Shown: positions 1 to 10,760 of the stretch, one piece after another
Layout: the number at the start of each line of letters is the position of its first letter
Numbering within the stretch: position 1 is the stretch's first letter
Origin: Parvibaculum sp.
Lineage (GTDB): Bacteria > Pseudomonadota > Alphaproteobacteria > Parvibaculales > Parvibaculaceae
DNA: 46,306 bases
NCBI GenBank assembly: GCA_013823365.1
Contig: PNMC01000004.1
Location: 1-46,306 of the forward strand
Reading direction: 5' to 3'
Notes under the pieces: generated by a model
Databases searched by the model: none
Seen by the model: only the letters and a program-made list of their open reading frames with translations
Told to the model about the DNA's origin: nothing
Position numbers and translations under genes: made by a program

Positions 1-401
1 CGGAGGGGCTGGTCACGTTCCAGAGGGTCGAGCAGGACAATCGTCCGAACAAGAAAGTCTATGAACTGACCGACGCGGGGCGGGCCGTGGCGCTGCGGGC
101 GCTCATGTCCGGGGATGCCAGGCATCGCCTGCGCTCCGAGTTCATATTCATTCTGAGCTTTGCCCCGTTTCTGCCGCGCTGGCGCGTGAAGGAACTGCTT
201 GAGCAGAGACTCGACGAAACGAACGAGACCCTGCGCGACCTCGACCGCCGCGAGGCGGAGGAAGCATTGCAGGAGGGGCAGCGATTCTGCATCGGCTTCG
301 GCCGCGCCATGATGGAGGCGCAGCGCGACTACATCATGAAGCATTCGGCGGACCTGCTCGCGAGCTGCCCCGAAGAGGTCCGGGAAGTGAACCACGCCTG
401 A
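1..401 (+). CDS. PadR-family transcriptional regulator, C-terminal part
   Basis: The reading frame is open from base 3 to the TGA at 399-401; its start lies outside the window. The visible N-terminal part (EGLVTFQRVEQDNRP, then VYELTDAGR) is the wing of a PadR-type winged helix, and the rest is an alpha-helical, Arg/Glu-rich tail like the C-terminal dimerisation domain of the PadR/Vir family. Such proteins usually repress a neighbouring gene in response to a small ligand or stress. The target cannot be seen because the upstream side is missing. The family call is fairly firm; the role is unknown. Confidence 0.75.
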   Translation, partial: EGLVTFQRVEQDNRPNKKVYELTDAGRAVALRALMSGDARHRLRSEFIFILSFAPFLPRWRVKELLEQRLDETNETLRDLDRREAEEALQEGQRFCIGFGRAMMEAQRDYIMKHSADLLASCPEEVREVNHA

Positions 402-577
402 GACCGGCGAGTGGGGCGCGTTATCGATCGAAATGAGCCCCGCCGGGACACGGCCGGGGCACAAATACTCTGCGTGAATTCCCCATCATTTCCGCGAATA
501 GGCCCTTTCGTCCGGGGCCTCGCTCCGCTATGAAACGCGCAAAACCGGGCCGCGCCCGGCGCACCTGCAACCAATAG

Positions 578-1867
<1,290 letters not shown>

Positions 1868-1931
1868 CGGCAAGCGCTTCCACGCGATTTCCGCCAAATC
1901 ACCTTGACCATTGGAATCGCTATATGATTCC

Positions 1932-2294
1932 ATGATGGACATGGAAAACAGCATAGTGATTCGGACTTCGGAACCCTTGCGCCTTCGTCAGGCGCTGGTT
2001 CCGTTCGTCTGCATCATTGTGCTCGGCTATTTCGCCTATCACGCGGTCTATGGCCGCCTCGGCTTCATCTCCTGGCTCGACATACAGAACCGCATCGACC
2101 TCCTGGAACACCAGCTCTCCGATGTGGAGCGCCAGCGCGAACAGCTCGACCGGCAGGTGGCGCTGCTGCGCCCGGAAAGTCTCGATCCGGATTTGCTGGA
2201 TGAGAGGGCGCGGGCAGCCCTCGGCTATGCGAATCCCGGAGAGCTGGTCATTTTTCTCGACCCGCCGGCCGCAGAGGCCCGTCCCGCACGCTGA
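1932..2294 (+). CDS. ftsB: FtsB/DivIC-family septum formation initiator
   Basis: A small bitopic protein of about 120 residues. It has a short cytoplasmic N-terminus, one membrane segment (about residues 22-40, LVPFVCIIVLGYFAYHAVYG), then a periplasmic coiled coil with heptad-like Leu/Arg/Glu spacing, and ends in the typical GYANPGELVIF module. FtsB forms a divisome subcomplex with FtsL and FtsQ that licenses septal peptidoglycan synthesis. The gene sits between eno and pdhA, its conserved location. The start is uncertain: ATGs at 1932, 1935 and 1941 are in frame and none has a clear ribosome binding site; a TTG at 1911 is also possible. Confidence 0.88.
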   Translation: MMDMENSIVIRTSEPLRLRQALVPFVCIIVLGYFAYHAVYGRLGFISWLDIQNRIDLLEHQLSDVERQREQLDRQVALLRPESLDPDLLDERARAALGYANPGELVIFLDPPAAEARPAR

Positions 2295-2321
2295 CCCTGG
2301 CGGAGTGATCCCCAGCGGAAC

Positions 2322-2340
2322 TTAACCGAAATCCGGTTAA
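2322..2340. other. Inverted repeat between ftsB and pdhA
   Basis: Seven-base perfect arms TTAACCG (2322-2328) and CGGTTAA (2334-2340) flank a 5-base loop. A run of six T begins seven bases later (2348-2353). It could be a weak terminator for eno-ftsB or an operator in front of pdhA; the gap before the T-run makes it a poor intrinsic terminator. Confidence 0.4.
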
Positions 2341-2370
2341 TCGCGCATTTTTTCATTGAAACCAAACCTT

Positions 2371-2376
2371 TATAAT
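2371..2376 (+). promoter_or_regulatory. Candidate -10 element of the pdh operon promoter
   Basis: A perfect TATAAT lies at 2371-2376, 86 bases before the chosen pdhA ATG at 2462. A matching -35 box is weak: only T-rich sequence (2348-2353) is at 17-base spacing. If used, transcription would begin near 2383, which would leave a GTG at 2390 with almost no leader and favours the ATG at 2462 as the pdhA start. Confidence 0.4.
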
Positions 2377-2461
2377 CCACTTCTAAAGTGTGGCGACGCT
2401 AGAGCGCGCGCTATGCGACCCTGTGCTCATTCCTGAACAACCGGCGTCGAGGCCCCCCAGA

Positions 2462-3511
2462 ATGACGTCCAAACCTGCTTCCAAATCTCCCAAGCCGGCG
2501 CAGAAAAAAACCGCCAAGAAGTCAGCGGACGGACCTGCTCCTTTTTCCGAAGAGGAGGAAATCGCGGCCTATCGCGACATGCTGTTGATCCGCCGCTTCG
2601 AGGAGAAGGCGGGCCAGATGTATGGCATGGGTCTCATTGGCGGCTTCTGCCATCTCTATATCGGGCAGGAGGCTGTCGTTGTCGGCATGCAGATGGCGAT
2701 CGAGGACGGCGACCAGGTCATCACCGGCTATCGCGACCATGGCCATATGCTCGCGACAGGCATGGACCCCAAGGGCGTGATGGCCGAACTGACAGGGCGC
2801 GAGGCTGGCTATTCGCGCGGCAAGGGCGGCTCCATGCACATGTTCAGCCGCGAGAAACAATTTTTCGGCGGACACGGCATCGTCGGCGCGCAGGTGCCGC
2901 TCGGCACGGGTCTCGCTTTTGCCAATCGCTACCGCGGCAATGACCGCGTCTGCCTTGCCTATTTTGGCGACGGCGCGGCAAACCAGGGCCAGGTCTATGA
3001 GAGTTTCAACATGGCCGAACTCTGGGAACTGCCGGTCGTCTATGTGATCGAGAACAATCAATATGCGATGGGTACGAGCGTTGCCCGCGCGAGCGCCCAG
3101 ACGAACCTCTCGAAACGCGGCGTGAGCTTCAATATTCCCGGTGAGCAGGTGGACGGCATGGATGTGCGTGCGGTGCGCGAGGCGGGCCTGCGCGCCGTCG
3201 AATCCTGCCGCGCGGGCAAGGGCCCCTATATTCTCGAAATGATGACCTACCGCTATCGCGGCCACTCCATGTCCGACCCGGCGAAATACCGCGCGAAGGA
3301 AGAAGTGAACAAGATGCGCGCCGAGCACGACCCGATCGAACAGGTCCGCATGCGCCTGATCGAGTCCAAGGCGCTGACCGAGGACGATCTCAAACAGATC
3401 GACAAGGAGATCAAGGCCGTGGTGAACGAGGCGGCCGAATTCGCGCAGTCGAGTCCGGAGCCCGATCCCTCGGAACTCTGGACCGACGTGCTGGCCGATA
3501 TGGAGGCGTGA
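2462..3511 (+). CDS. pdhA: Pyruvate dehydrogenase E1 component, alpha subunit
   Basis: Thiamine-diphosphate-dependent decarboxylation of pyruvate, first step of the pyruvate dehydrogenase complex, with PdhB as partner. The 349-residue protein has a Lys/Ser/Pro-rich N-terminal tail, then [28 protein letters not shown] typical in content of E1-alpha, the [14 protein letters not shown] stretch, the ThDP/Mg motif GDGAANQGQ...N and the loop YRGHSMSDP that corresponds to the phosphorylation loop of mitochondrial E1. The start at ATG 2462 gives the usual length; the frame is open up to GTG 2390. It is the first gene of pdhA-pdhB-pdhC-lpd, with the pdhB start 5 bases after its stop. Confidence 0.96.
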   Translation: MTSKPASKSPKPAQKKTAKKSADGPAPFSEEEEIAAYRDMLLIRRFEEKAGQMYGMGLIGGFCHLYIGQEAVVVGMQMAIEDGDQVITGYRDHGHMLATGMDPKGVMAELTGREAGYSRGKGGSMHMFSREKQFFGGHGIVGAQVPLGTGLAFANRYRGNDRVCLAYFGDGAANQGQVYESFNMAELWELPVVYVIENNQYAMGTSVARASAQTNLSKRGVSFNIPGEQVDGMDVRAVREAGLRAVESCRAGKGPYILEMMTYRYRGHSMSDPAKYRAKEEVNKMRAEHDPIEQVRMRLIESKALTEDDLKQIDKEIKAVVNEAAEFAQSSPEPDPSELWTDVLADMEA

Positions 3512-3516
3512 GACAC

Positions 3517-4911
3517 ATGGCGATCAAGGTGCTCATGCCCGCGCTTTCTCCGACCATGGAGGAAGGAACGCTTGCCAAATGGCATGTAAAGGTCGGCGAC
3601 GAGGTGAAATCCGGTGACGTGATCGCCGAGATCGAGACCGACAAGGCGACGATGGAAGTGGAAGCTGCCGATGATGGCAAGATCGAAAAGCTGCTTGTCG
3701 ACGAAGGCACCGAGAATGTGAAGGTGAACGAGGTCATCGCGCTGCTGGCGGGCGATGATGAAGATGCCTCCGCCGCCGATGAAGGCGAGGCGCCCGAGAA
3801 ACCGGCGCCGGAAACGAAACCCGGCCAGGGCGAGGCGACGAGCCGCGAAAGCGGCGAGAAGACAAAGGCAGAAAGCCGGAAACCGAAGGCCGAGGTGAAG
3901 GCCGATCCCGACTTGCCGGAAGGCACGGAGTTCGTGACGCAGACCGTGCGCGAGGCGCTGCGCGATGCGATGGCCGAAGAGATGCGCCGCGACGAAAGCG
4001 TTTTCGTCATGGGCGAGGAAGTCGCGCAATATCAGGGTGCCTACAAGGTAACGCAGGGCCTGCTCGATGAATTCGGCGACAAACGCGTGGTCGATACGCC
4101 GATCACGGAACACGGCTTTGCCGGTCTCGGTGTCGGCGCGGCAATGGCGGGGCTACGTCCCATCGTCGAATTCATGACGTTCAACTTCGCCATGCAGGCG
4201 ATCGACCAGATCATCAATTCGGCTGCGAAGACGCGCTATATGTCCGGCGGACAGATGTCTTGCCCCATCGTCTTCCGCGGACCGAACGGACCGGCGGCCC
4301 GCGTGGCCGCGCAGCACAGCCAGGACTACAGTTCCTGGTATGCGCATGTGCCGGGTCTCATCGTGATCGCGCCCTATTCGGCGGCGGACGCGAAGGGCCT
4401 TCTCAAGGCCGCGATCCGCGACCCGAACCCCGTCATCTTCCTCGAAAACGAAGTGCTCTACGGCAAGAGCTTCGACGTACCGAAACATGAGGATTTCGTG
4501 CTGCCCATCGGCAAGGCACGTGTAATGAAGGAGGGGAACGATGTAACCCTCGTCTCGCATAGCCACGGGCTCACCTATTGCCTCGAGGCGATGGCGAAGC
4601 TGGAAGAAGAGGGGATCGACGTCGAGCTGATCGACCTGCGGACCATCCGCCCGCTGGACATGGACACGGTGATCGCTTCCGTGAAGAAGACGAACCGCCT
4701 CGTCACCGTCGAGGAGACATGGCCCGTCTGCGGCATCGGCGCGGAGATTGCGGCCTCGGTTCAGGAAAAGGCGTTCGATTATCTCGATGCACCGGTCCTG
4801 CGCGTGACGCAGAAGGATGTGCCGATGCCCTACGCGGCCAATCTCGAAAAACTCGCGCTGCCAAGCGCCGCAGAAGTGGTAGAGGCGGTGAAAGCCGTCT
4901 GCTACCGCTGA
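3517..4911 (+). CDS. pdhB: Pyruvate dehydrogenase E1 component, beta subunit with N-terminal lipoyl domain
   Basis: A 464-residue protein with two parts. Residues 1-80 are a biotinyl/lipoyl domain with the modified lysine K43 in [11 protein letters not shown] charged, proline-rich linker (about 85-130) follows, then the transketolase-like E1-beta domain and C-terminal transketolase domain ([17 protein letters not shown]). The extra lipoyl domain on E1-beta is a known alphaproteobacterial arrangement. It acts with PdhA to reductively acetylate lipoyl groups. ATG 3517 is preferred over GTG 3508, which overlaps the pdhA stop; GGAG at 3502-3505 can serve as ribosome binding site. LipA, encoded downstream, would make the lipoyl group. 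Confidence 0.96.
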   Translation: MAIKVLMPALSPTMEEGTLAKWHVKVGDEVKSGDVIAEIETDKATMEVEAADDGKIEKLLVDEGTENVKVNEVIALLAGDDEDASAADEGEAPEKPAPETKPGQGEATSRESGEKTKAESRKPKAEVKADPDLPEGTEFVTQTVREALRDAMAEEMRRDESVFVMGEEVAQYQGAYKVTQGLLDEFGDKRVVDTPITEHGFAGLGVGAAMAGLRPIVEFMTFNFAMQAIDQIINSAAKTRYMSGGQMSCPIVFRGPNGPAARVAAQHSQDYSSWYAHVPGLIVIAPYSAADAKGLLKAAIRDPNPVIFLENEVLYGKSFDVPKHEDFVLPIGKARVMKEGNDVTLVSHSHGLTYCLEAMAKLEEEGIDVELIDLRTIRPLDMDTVIASVKKTNRLVTVEETWPVCGIGAEIAASVQEKAFDYLDAPVLRVTQKDVPMPYAANLEKLALPSAAEVVEAVKAVCYR

Positions 4912-4921
4912 GGAGGCGCCG

Positions 4922-6211
4922 ATGCCGGTCAATATTCTGATGCCCGCCCTTTCGCCTACCATGGAGGAAGGCACGCTTGCCAAATGGCATGTGAAGAAGG
5001 GCGACAAGGTAAGCGCAGGCGATGTGATCGCCGAGATCGAAACCGACAAGGCGACGATGGAAGTCGAAGCGGTCGATGAAGGCACGATCGGCGAGATTCG
5101 CGTTGCGGAGGGAACGGAAGGCGTCCCCGTCAATGACGTGATCGCCGTGCTTCTCGAAGAGGGCGAAGACGCGAGCGCGCTGAAAGATGCGGACGCGGCG
5201 CCGAAACCCGAGAAGCCGAAGACAGAGAAGAAGGCGGAAGAAAAAAAGGCCGACGAGCCGAAGAAGACGGAAGAGAAATCGGATGCGAAGCCCGCACCCG
5301 CACCGAAGTCTGAAAGGACCGGCCGCATTTTCGCGTCGCCGCTGGCGCGCCGTCTGGCGGAGCAGCAGGGGATCGACCTTTCCGCTATGGAAGGTTCCGG
5401 CCCGCGCGGCCGTATCGTGAAGGCGGACCTTGAAGGCGCACCGAAATCGGCGCCGAAGAAGCAGGCGGCATCCGGTGCGGCGGCGCCTGCGTCCAGCATC
5501 GATGCACGCGCTTTCTACGAGAAGGGAAGCTACGAGGAAATTCCGCTCGACGGCATGCGCAAGACGATTGCCCGCCGCCTCACGCAATCGATGCAGGAGA
5601 TCCCGCATTTCTATCTGACGATCGATTGCGAACTCGATGAGTTGCTCGTGGCGCGCAAGAAACTGAACGATGCTGCGGGCGAGGGCGTGAAGCTTTCCGT
5701 CAACGACTTCCTGATCCGCGCTGCGGCGCTCGCGCTCGTCAAGGTGCCGGACGCGAATGTGAGCTTCGCGGGCGATGCGATCCTGAAGCACAAATCGGCC
5801 GATATCGGTATCGCCGTGGCGCTCGATGGGGGGCTCATTACGCCGATCATCCGCAATGCGGAAAAGAAAGGCCTGGCCGAAATCTCCGCTGAAGCGAAAT
5901 CGCTCGCCGAGCGCGCACGCAACAAGAAGCTGAAGCCGAACGAATATGAAGGCGGCAGCTTCTCGATCTCCAATCTCGGTATGTTCGGCATCAAGCATTT
6001 CACCGGCGTCATCAATCCGCCCCAGGCGGCGATCCTCGCCGTCGGCAAGGCCGAGGAGAGGCCGGTGGTGAGAAACGGCAAGCTTGAAGTCGCCAATGTG
6101 ATGACGGTGACAATGTCCTGCGATCACCGCGCAATCGATGGTGCGCTCGGTGCGCGATTCCTCGAAGCCTTCAAGTCCTTCGTGGAATATCCGGCAAGGA
6201 TGCTGCTCTGA
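4922..6211 (+). CDS. pdhC: Dihydrolipoamide acetyltransferase (PDH E2)
   Basis: Core enzyme of the pyruvate dehydrogenase complex; transfers acetyl groups from lipoamide to CoA. The 429-residue protein has one lipoyl domain (K43 in [10 protein letters not shown], nearly identical to that of PdhB), an Ala/Lys/Pro-rich linker, a peripheral subunit-binding domain (about 133-170, ASPLARRLAEQQGIDLS...GRI), a second linker and the catalytic domain ending in SCDHRAIDG with H402 and D406. It starts 10 bases after pdhB, with GAGGAGGCG just upstream, and its TGA shares one base with the lpd ATG, so the genes are translationally coupled. Confidence 0.97.
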   Translation: MPVNILMPALSPTMEEGTLAKWHVKKGDKVSAGDVIAEIETDKATMEVEAVDEGTIGEIRVAEGTEGVPVNDVIAVLLEEGEDASALKDADAAPKPEKPKTEKKAEEKKADEPKKTEEKSDAKPAPAPKSERTGRIFASPLARRLAEQQGIDLSAMEGSGPRGRIVKADLEGAPKSAPKKQAASGAAAPASSIDARAFYEKGSYEEIPLDGMRKTIARRLTQSMQEIPHFYLTIDCELDELLVARKKLNDAAGEGVKLSVNDFLIRAAALALVKVPDANVSFAGDAILKHKSADIGIAVALDGGLITPIIRNAEKKGLAEISAEAKSLAERARNKKLKPNEYEGGSFSISNLGMFGIKHFTGVINPPQAAILAVGKAEERPVVRNGKLEVANVMTVTMSCDHRAIDGALGARFLEAFKSFVEYPARMLL

Positions 6212-7608
6212 TGGCGGATAATTACGATGTCGTGGTGATCGGCTCTGGGCCCGGCGGCTATGTCGCGGCGATCCGTGCCGCACAGCTTGGCCTCAAGGCC
6301 GCCATTGTCGAGCGCGATGCACTGGGCGGCATCTGCCTCAACTGGGGCTGCATCCCGACCAAGGCGCTGCTCCGCTCGGCGGAAGTCTATGAGACGATGC
6401 AGCACGCGGCGGAGTACGGCCTCAAGGTGGAGAAGGCGAGTTTCGATGCCGAAGCCATCGTGAAGCGCAGCCGCGATGTCGCCGCGCAATTGTCGGGTGG
6501 CGTTACCTTCCTGATGAAGAAGAACAAGATCGACGTAATCGAGGGCACCGGCAGCCTCGCCGGTGAAGGCAAGATCGTCGTCAAGGACAAGGCGGGCAAG
6601 ACGCGCGAGATCGGCGCGAAGAATGTCATCCTCGCGACCGGCGCCCGCGCCCGCGTGATCGAAGGTCTGGAGCCCGATGGCAGGACGGTCTGGACCTATC
6701 GCGAGGCGATGGTGCCGAATACGATTCCGAAATCGCTGATCGTTATCGGCTCCGGCGCCATCGGCATCGAGTTTGCCAGTTTCTACCGCGCCTTCGGTGC
6801 GGAAGTGACCGTCGTCGAACTGCTGGACCGCATTCTCCCTGTCGAGGACGAAGAGATTTCGAAGGAAGCGGCGCGGGCCTTCAAGAAGCGCGGCATTCGC
6901 ATCCTCACAGGCGCGAAGATCGGCAAGACGGAAATCTCCGGCAGCGGAGCGAAGATCGAGGTTACGGTCGGCGGCAAGAGCGAGACGCTCGAAGCCGAAA
7001 AAATCATCTCGGCTGTCGGCATTGTCGGCAACGTCGAAAATCTCGGCCTCGAAAAGGCGGGCGTGAAGGTCGAGAAGACCCATGTCGTCGTGAACGAATG
7101 GCTGGAGACGGGCGTGAAGGGCGTCTATGCCATCGGCGATCTCGCCGGTCCGCCCTGGCTCGCGCACAAGGCAAGCCATGAAGGCGTGATCGCCGTGGAG
7201 CGCATTGCCGGCGTGAAAGGCCTCCACCCGATGAACACGAGCCGCATTCCCGGCTGCACCTATTCATCGCCGCAGATCGCGAGCGTCGGTCTCACCGAAG
7301 CGAAGGCGAAGGAAAAAGGCCATGAGGTGAAGGTCGGCCGCTTCCCCTTCAAGGCGAATGGCAAGGCGATCGCGCTGGGCGAGACGGGCGGCTTCGTGAA
7401 GACGGTATTCGATGCAAAGACCGGCGAGCTGCTCGGCGCCCATATGATCGGCCCGGAAGTGACCGAACTCATCCAGGGCTATGGCATCGCCATGTCGCTG
7501 GAGACGACCGAGGCGGAACTGATGCACACCATCTTCCCGCATCCGACGCTTTCCGAAGCCATGCACGAGGCGGTACTCGACGCCTATGGGCGCGTCCTCC
7601 ATACCTGA
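6211..7608 (+). CDS. lpd: Dihydrolipoamide dehydrogenase (E3)
   Basis: FAD enzyme that reoxidises dihydrolipoamide and reduces NAD. The 465-residue protein has the N-terminal FAD-binding GSGPGGYVAA motif, the redox disulfide C42-C47 in GGICLNWGCIPTK, a second Rossmann motif IGSGAIGIEFASF for NAD, and the C-terminal dimer-interface pair H444 and E449 in HPTLSEAMHEA. Its ATG overlaps the pdhC stop by one base. Last gene of the pdh operon; 131 bases separate it from the next gene. It could also serve the 2-oxoglutarate complex, but its operon position argues for PDH. Confidence 0.97.
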   Translation: MADNYDVVVIGSGPGGYVAAIRAAQLGLKAAIVERDALGGICLNWGCIPTKALLRSAEVYETMQHAAEYGLKVEKASFDAEAIVKRSRDVAAQLSGGVTFLMKKNKIDVIEGTGSLAGEGKIVVKDKAGKTREIGAKNVILATGARARVIEGLEPDGRTVWTYREAMVPNTIPKSLIVIGSGAIGIEFASFYRAFGAEVTVVELLDRILPVEDEEISKEAARAFKKRGIRILTGAKIGKTEISGSGAKIEVTVGGKSETLEAEKIISAVGIVGNVENLGLEKAGVKVEKTHVVVNEWLETGVKGVYAIGDLAGPPWLAHKASHEGVIAVERIAGVKGLHPMNTSRIPGCTYSSPQIASVGLTEAKAKEKGHEVKVGRFPFKANGKAIALGETGGFVKTVFDAKTGELLGAHMIGPEVTELIQGYGIAMSLETTEAELMHTIFPHPTLSEAMHEAVLDAYGRVLHT

Positions 7609-7739
7609 CCCCGGGGGATCGTTCGGCCAAGGGGATTTCCCTGCCGCGCGCCGAAAAATGCAATCGTCACTCTGTTCCAGTCTGAAATAGGGATTGTTTA
7701 ACCTTCGGCGGCCTAGGCTTGATGCCGGAGGAGTGGCCG

Positions 7740-8243
7740 ATGGCGATACAAAAAGAAGCGCCTGCCGCCGGGAGTGAAATCGACTATTCGGTGGTCGAGG
7801 TGGAAGAACCCGCCCATCCGCATTGCCGGATGCTGCTTGCCTACTGGCTCGCCCGCCTGCAACCGGACGGGCTGATGCTGCGTTCGGATTTCAACCCGCT
7901 CGACATGCCCCAGGCCATGGGCGGAATGTTCGTGGTCGAACCGGTCGATGGCGGCGCGGATATGCGTTATCGGCTTGTCGGCAGCGAAAACGAGCGGCGC
8001 CTCGGCCGGAAATTCACCGGCGAGCTTTTCTCTGACAGTTATTCCCCCGAAATGGCTGCAGAGCAGATCGCGCTTCATACCCGTATCATGGAAACGAGAA
8101 AACCTGCCTGCCTTCAGGGGCATTTCATCGGGCTCGATCTCGAACACGTGCATTACGAGGCGATCTACCTGCCGGTCCGCACCTTGGCGGGGGAGACGCA
8201 AGTGGTCGGCGGGCTTTACGATCTCGCAGGATACAAGCCCTGA
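7740..8243 (+). CDS. PAS-domain protein of the PAS_5 type
   Basis: A 167-residue soluble protein. The stretch RSDFNPLDMPQAMGGMFVVE followed by MRYRLVGSENERRLGRKFTGE matches the alphaproteobacterial PAS_5 family pattern (a conserved DFNPLD-P, then a strand pair with R-R-x-G). No output domain is attached. Such proteins are mostly of unknown function and may sense a ligand. ATG 7740 is chosen over 7719/7722 because GGAGGAG lies 8 bases upstream. It stands alone between lpd and lipA, and its link to pyruvate metabolism is unproven. Confidence 0.65.
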   Translation: MAIQKEAPAAGSEIDYSVVEVEEPAHPHCRMLLAYWLARLQPDGLMLRSDFNPLDMPQAMGGMFVVEPVDGGADMRYRLVGSENERRLGRKFTGELFSDSYSPEMAAEQIALHTRIMETRKPACLQGHFIGLDLEHVHYEAIYLPVRTLAGETQVVGGLYDLAGYKP

Positions 8244-8313
8244 ATCGTACGGATTTGCTTGAATCGGCCCAAAGGGCTATCCATGTTCCGATAAGTAAAG
8301 GCATATCCGGTCC

Positions 8314-9279
8314 ATGGTCACGATCCTCGATACGCTGAAGCAAGGCACGCCGAAGCCCCGGCATCCGGAAAAGGCGAAGCGACCCGACACGCCCATTCTG
8401 CGCAAGCCGGAATGGATTCGCGTAAAGGCGCCGGGCTCCCCTGTCTATGCCGAGACGAAACAGGTCGTTCGCGAGAACGGTCTCGTCACCGTTTGCGAGG
8501 AGGCGGGCTGCCCGAATATCGGTGAGTGCTGGACCAAGAAGCACGCGACCATGATGATCATGGGCGATACCTGCACTCGCGCCTGTTCCTTCTGCAATGT
8601 GAAAACGGGGCTTCCCGCGCCGCTCGATGCGGAAGAGCCGGAGAAGGTTGCGAATGCGGTTGCAAAGCTCGGCCTTCGCCATGTCGTGATTACGTCGGTC
8701 GACCGCGACGACCTCGCCGACGGCGGCGCGCAGCATTTTGTCGAGGTGATCGAGGCGATCCGGCGGCGCTCGCCCGGCACGACAATCGAAATTCTGACAC
8801 CCGATTTCCTGCGGAAGGAAGGCGCGCTTGAAAAGGTCGTGGCGGCGCGGCCCGACGTCTTCAATCACAATCTCGAAACCGTGCCGCGGCTCTATCTCAA
8901 CATTCGCCCCGGCGCGCGCTACTTCCACTCGCTGCGCCTGCTGCAACGGGTGAAGGAACTCGATCCGACGATCTTCACGAAGTCCGGCATCATGGTCGGC
9001 CTTGGCGAGGCGCGCGAGGAGGTGTTGCAGGTGATGGACGATATGCGTTCGGCCGCCATCGACTTCCTGACCATCGGCCAATATCTCCAGCCGACGCGCA
9101 AGCACGCGGCAATCGACCGTTTCGTCACGCCGGACGAGTTCAAGTCCTATGAGACGATCGCCCGCACCAAGGGCTTCCTGCTCGTCTCCGCAAGCCCGCT
9201 GACGCGCTCCTCCTATCATGCGGATGAGGATTTCGCGCGGCTGCGCGAAGCGCGCAATGCTTCTCTCGCCAGGTTCTGA
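8314..9279 (+). CDS. lipA: Lipoyl synthase
   Basis: Radical-SAM enzyme that inserts two sulfurs into protein-bound octanoyl groups to form lipoyl cofactors. The 321-residue protein has the auxiliary cluster cysteines C61, C66 and C72 ([12 protein letters not shown]), the radical-SAM cysteines C87, C91 and C94 (CTRACSFC), and the C-terminal RSSYHADE segment that supplies the serine ligand of the auxiliary cluster. Its substrates include the lipoyl domains of PdhB and PdhC encoded just upstream. It is followed after 5 bases by the START-domain gene, so the two are probably cotranscribed. Confidence 0.97.
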   Translation: MVTILDTLKQGTPKPRHPEKAKRPDTPILRKPEWIRVKAPGSPVYAETKQVVRENGLVTVCEEAGCPNIGECWTKKHATMMIMGDTCTRACSFCNVKTGLPAPLDAEEPEKVANAVAKLGLRHVVITSVDRDDLADGGAQHFVEVIEAIRRRSPGTTIEILTPDFLRKEGALEKVVAARPDVFNHNLETVPRLYLNIRPGARYFHSLRLLQRVKELDPTIFTKSGIMVGLGEAREEVLQVMDDMRSAAIDFLTIGQYLQPTRKHAAIDRFVTPDEFKSYETIARTKGFLLVSASPLTRSSYHADEDFARLREARNASLARF

Positions 9280-9284
9280 TCTTC

Positions 9285-9791
9285 ATGTTGCCCCTTGAGC
9301 AAACCCGCGATGTGCCCTACGCGGCGGACGACATGTTCGAACTGGTGGCTGCGATCGACCGCTACCCGGAATTCCTGCCCTGGTGCAACGGTGCACGCAT
9401 TCGCCGCCGCGAGCGCGAGGGCGCGAATGAAGTGCTGCTGGCCGATCTCATCGTGTCCTACAAGGTTTTTCGGGAGCAGTTCACAAGCCGCGTGACACTC
9501 GACCGGGAGGCGCGGTTGATCGATGTCGCCTATGTGCAAGGCCCGTTCAAATATCTGCATAACAAATGGCAGTTCGAGGCGCTGCCCGATGGCGGCACCC
9601 GCATCCACTTCTTCATCGACTTCGAGTTTCGAAGCGCGATGCTGCAGAAGATGATCGGTACTGTCTTCGCCAAGGCATTCGCGCGAATGATGCAGGCGTT
9701 TATTGATCGTGCCGATGCGCTCTACGGAAAATCCGGACGCTCATCGGGCGATGGCCCGGCGCTCGCTACATCATCCGCCGCACAAGATTGA
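9285..9791 (+). CDS. RatA/COQ10-type START-domain protein
   Basis: A 168-residue protein of the polyketide-cyclase/START fold. The opening RDVPYAADDMFELVAAIDRYPEFLPWC is the family signature shared by mitochondrial Coq10 and bacterial RatA. Coq10 homologues bind ubiquinone and support respiration; E. coli RatA has also been described as a toxin that blocks 70S formation. In alphaproteobacteria the gene commonly follows lipA, as here. A quinone-chaperone role is more likely, but the sequence cannot decide. The last 26 bases overlap the convergent cinA-type gene. Confidence 0.85.
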   Translation: MLPLEQTRDVPYAADDMFELVAAIDRYPEFLPWCNGARIRRREREGANEVLLADLIVSYKVFREQFTSRVTLDREARLIDVAYVQGPFKYLHNKWQFEALPDGGTRIHFFIDFEFRSAMLQKMIGTVFAKAFARMMQAFIDRADALYGKSGRSSGDGPALATSSAAQD

Positions 9792-10260
9792 GCGCCGTCT
9801 CGACCGCCTTGAGGCGTATTTCTTCCCGCCCGATATCGCCGAACAACTGCATTTCGTGAATGATGCTTCGCCCCGCGCGCGCCGCGCCGAAATGAACGAG
9901 GCCGACGGGTTTCATCGGTGTGCCGCCGCCCGGCCCTGCGATGCCCGTCACAGAAACGGAAATATGCGCGCGCGAATTTTTCAGCGCGCCCTCCGCCATC
10001 GACCGGGCGACCGGTTCCGACACCGCGCCGAAATCCGCAATGAGATCGCCCGGCACGCCCAGCATGTCCCGCTTGGCCTCATTGGAGTAGACGACGAAGC
10101 CGCGCTCCACCACATCTGACGAACCCGCTATCTCCGTCAGAAGCCCGGCGATAAGACCGCCCGTGCAGCTCTCCGCCGTAACGAGCTTCAACTTTGCCTC
10201 GCGCGCATCGGCAAGCGTGAGCTCGGCGAGATGAACGAGACGGCGCGGGAACATGCTCAT
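9766..10260 (-). CDS. pncC: CinA C-terminal-domain protein, nicotinamide-nucleotide amidase (PncC type)
   Basis: A 164-residue stand-alone CinA-C domain. The motif VTAESCTGGLIAGLL near residues 27-41 and GIAGPGGGTPMKPVGLVHFG further on are characteristic; Ser/Thr in ESCTGG and the downstream Lys form the active site. The family deamidates nicotinamide mononucleotide to nicotinic acid mononucleotide in the pyridine-nucleotide cycle. Its ATG (10258-10260) overlaps the TGA of pgpA by 4 bases, so the two are translationally coupled. The longer open frame upstream to 10692 lies antisense to nothing functional and within pgpA, and is not coding. Confidence 0.9.
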   Translation of the reverse strand: MSMFPRRLVHLAELTLADAREAKLKLVTAESCTGGLIAGLLTEIAGSSDVVERGFVVYSNEAKRDMLGVPGDLIADFGAVSEPVARSMAEGALKNSRAHISVSVTGIAGPGGGTPMKPVGLVHFGAARAGRSIIHEMQLFGDIGREEIRLKAVETALNLVRRMM

Positions 10261-10757
10261 GCGATGATCCTCCACAGGAAGTACAGAAGGAACCATGCTG
10301 CAATGGCAAGGATGGCGGCGAACATGTCGTCGATCATCACGCCGAAGCCCCCCTTGAAGCGCCGCTCGATCACGCGGATGGGCCAGGGCTTCAGGATGTC
10401 GAAAAATCGGAAGAGGATGAAGGCCGAGATCCAGGCAACGGGCGTCAGGGGAAGCGCCGCAAGCACGCCCCATATCGCGGCGACCTCGTCGACAACCACT
10501 TCTGATGCATCGTCGCGCTCCGCCGCGCGGCAATAGGCGGTGGCTGCCGGAATGCCGGCAGCGAAGATGATCGCAGCCGCAACGAGCAGGAGCAGCGGCC
10601 CGCCCGCCAGATGCAGGCCCCAGGCGAAGGGAAAGCCGGCAAGCGTGCCCCATGTGCCGGGGGCCGGACGGAGCAGGCCGGCGCCGAACCATGTCGCGAG
10701 CAAGGCGGCCGGATGGTGCAGGCGGAGCGGGGCGGGAAGGGGGGTCAATCCAGCCAT
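10257..10757 (-). CDS. pgpA: Phosphatidylglycerophosphatase A
   Basis: Removes phosphate from phosphatidylglycerophosphate to give phosphatidylglycerol, at the inner membrane. The 166-residue protein shows the family landmarks ATWFGAGLLRPAPGTWGT, the acidic VVVDEVAAIW, FRFFDILKPWPI and GGFGVMIDDMFAA, with three to four hydrophobic segments. It starts 3 bases after the ispDF stop and overlaps the cinA-type gene, forming a minus-strand unit ispDF - pgpA - pncC, a common alphaproteobacterial arrangement. Confidence 0.95.
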   Translation of the reverse strand: MAGLTPLPAPLRLHHPAALLATWFGAGLLRPAPGTWGTLAGFPFAWGLHLAGGPLLLLVAAAIIFAAGIPAATAYCRAAERDDASEVVVDEVAAIWGVLAALPLTPVAWISAFILFRFFDILKPWPIRVIERRFKGGFGVMIDDMFAAILAIAAWFLLYFLWRIIA

Positions 10758-10760
10758 GGT

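Noticed and set aside
1904-1928. TTGACC followed by TATGAT upstream of ftsB as a promoter
   Set aside because: Spacing is 13 bases, too short for a sigma-70 promoter, and eno-ftsB are probably cotranscribed.
4153-6283. Long minus-strand frames opposite pdhB and pdhC
   Set aside because: Shadow frames of the pdh genes, with low-complexity Ser/Phe/Arg content.
9285-10260. RatA with its neighbour as a toxin-antitoxin pair
   Set aside because: The convergent neighbour is a CinA/PncC enzyme, and RatA/COQ10 after lipA is a standard housekeeping arrangement in this class.
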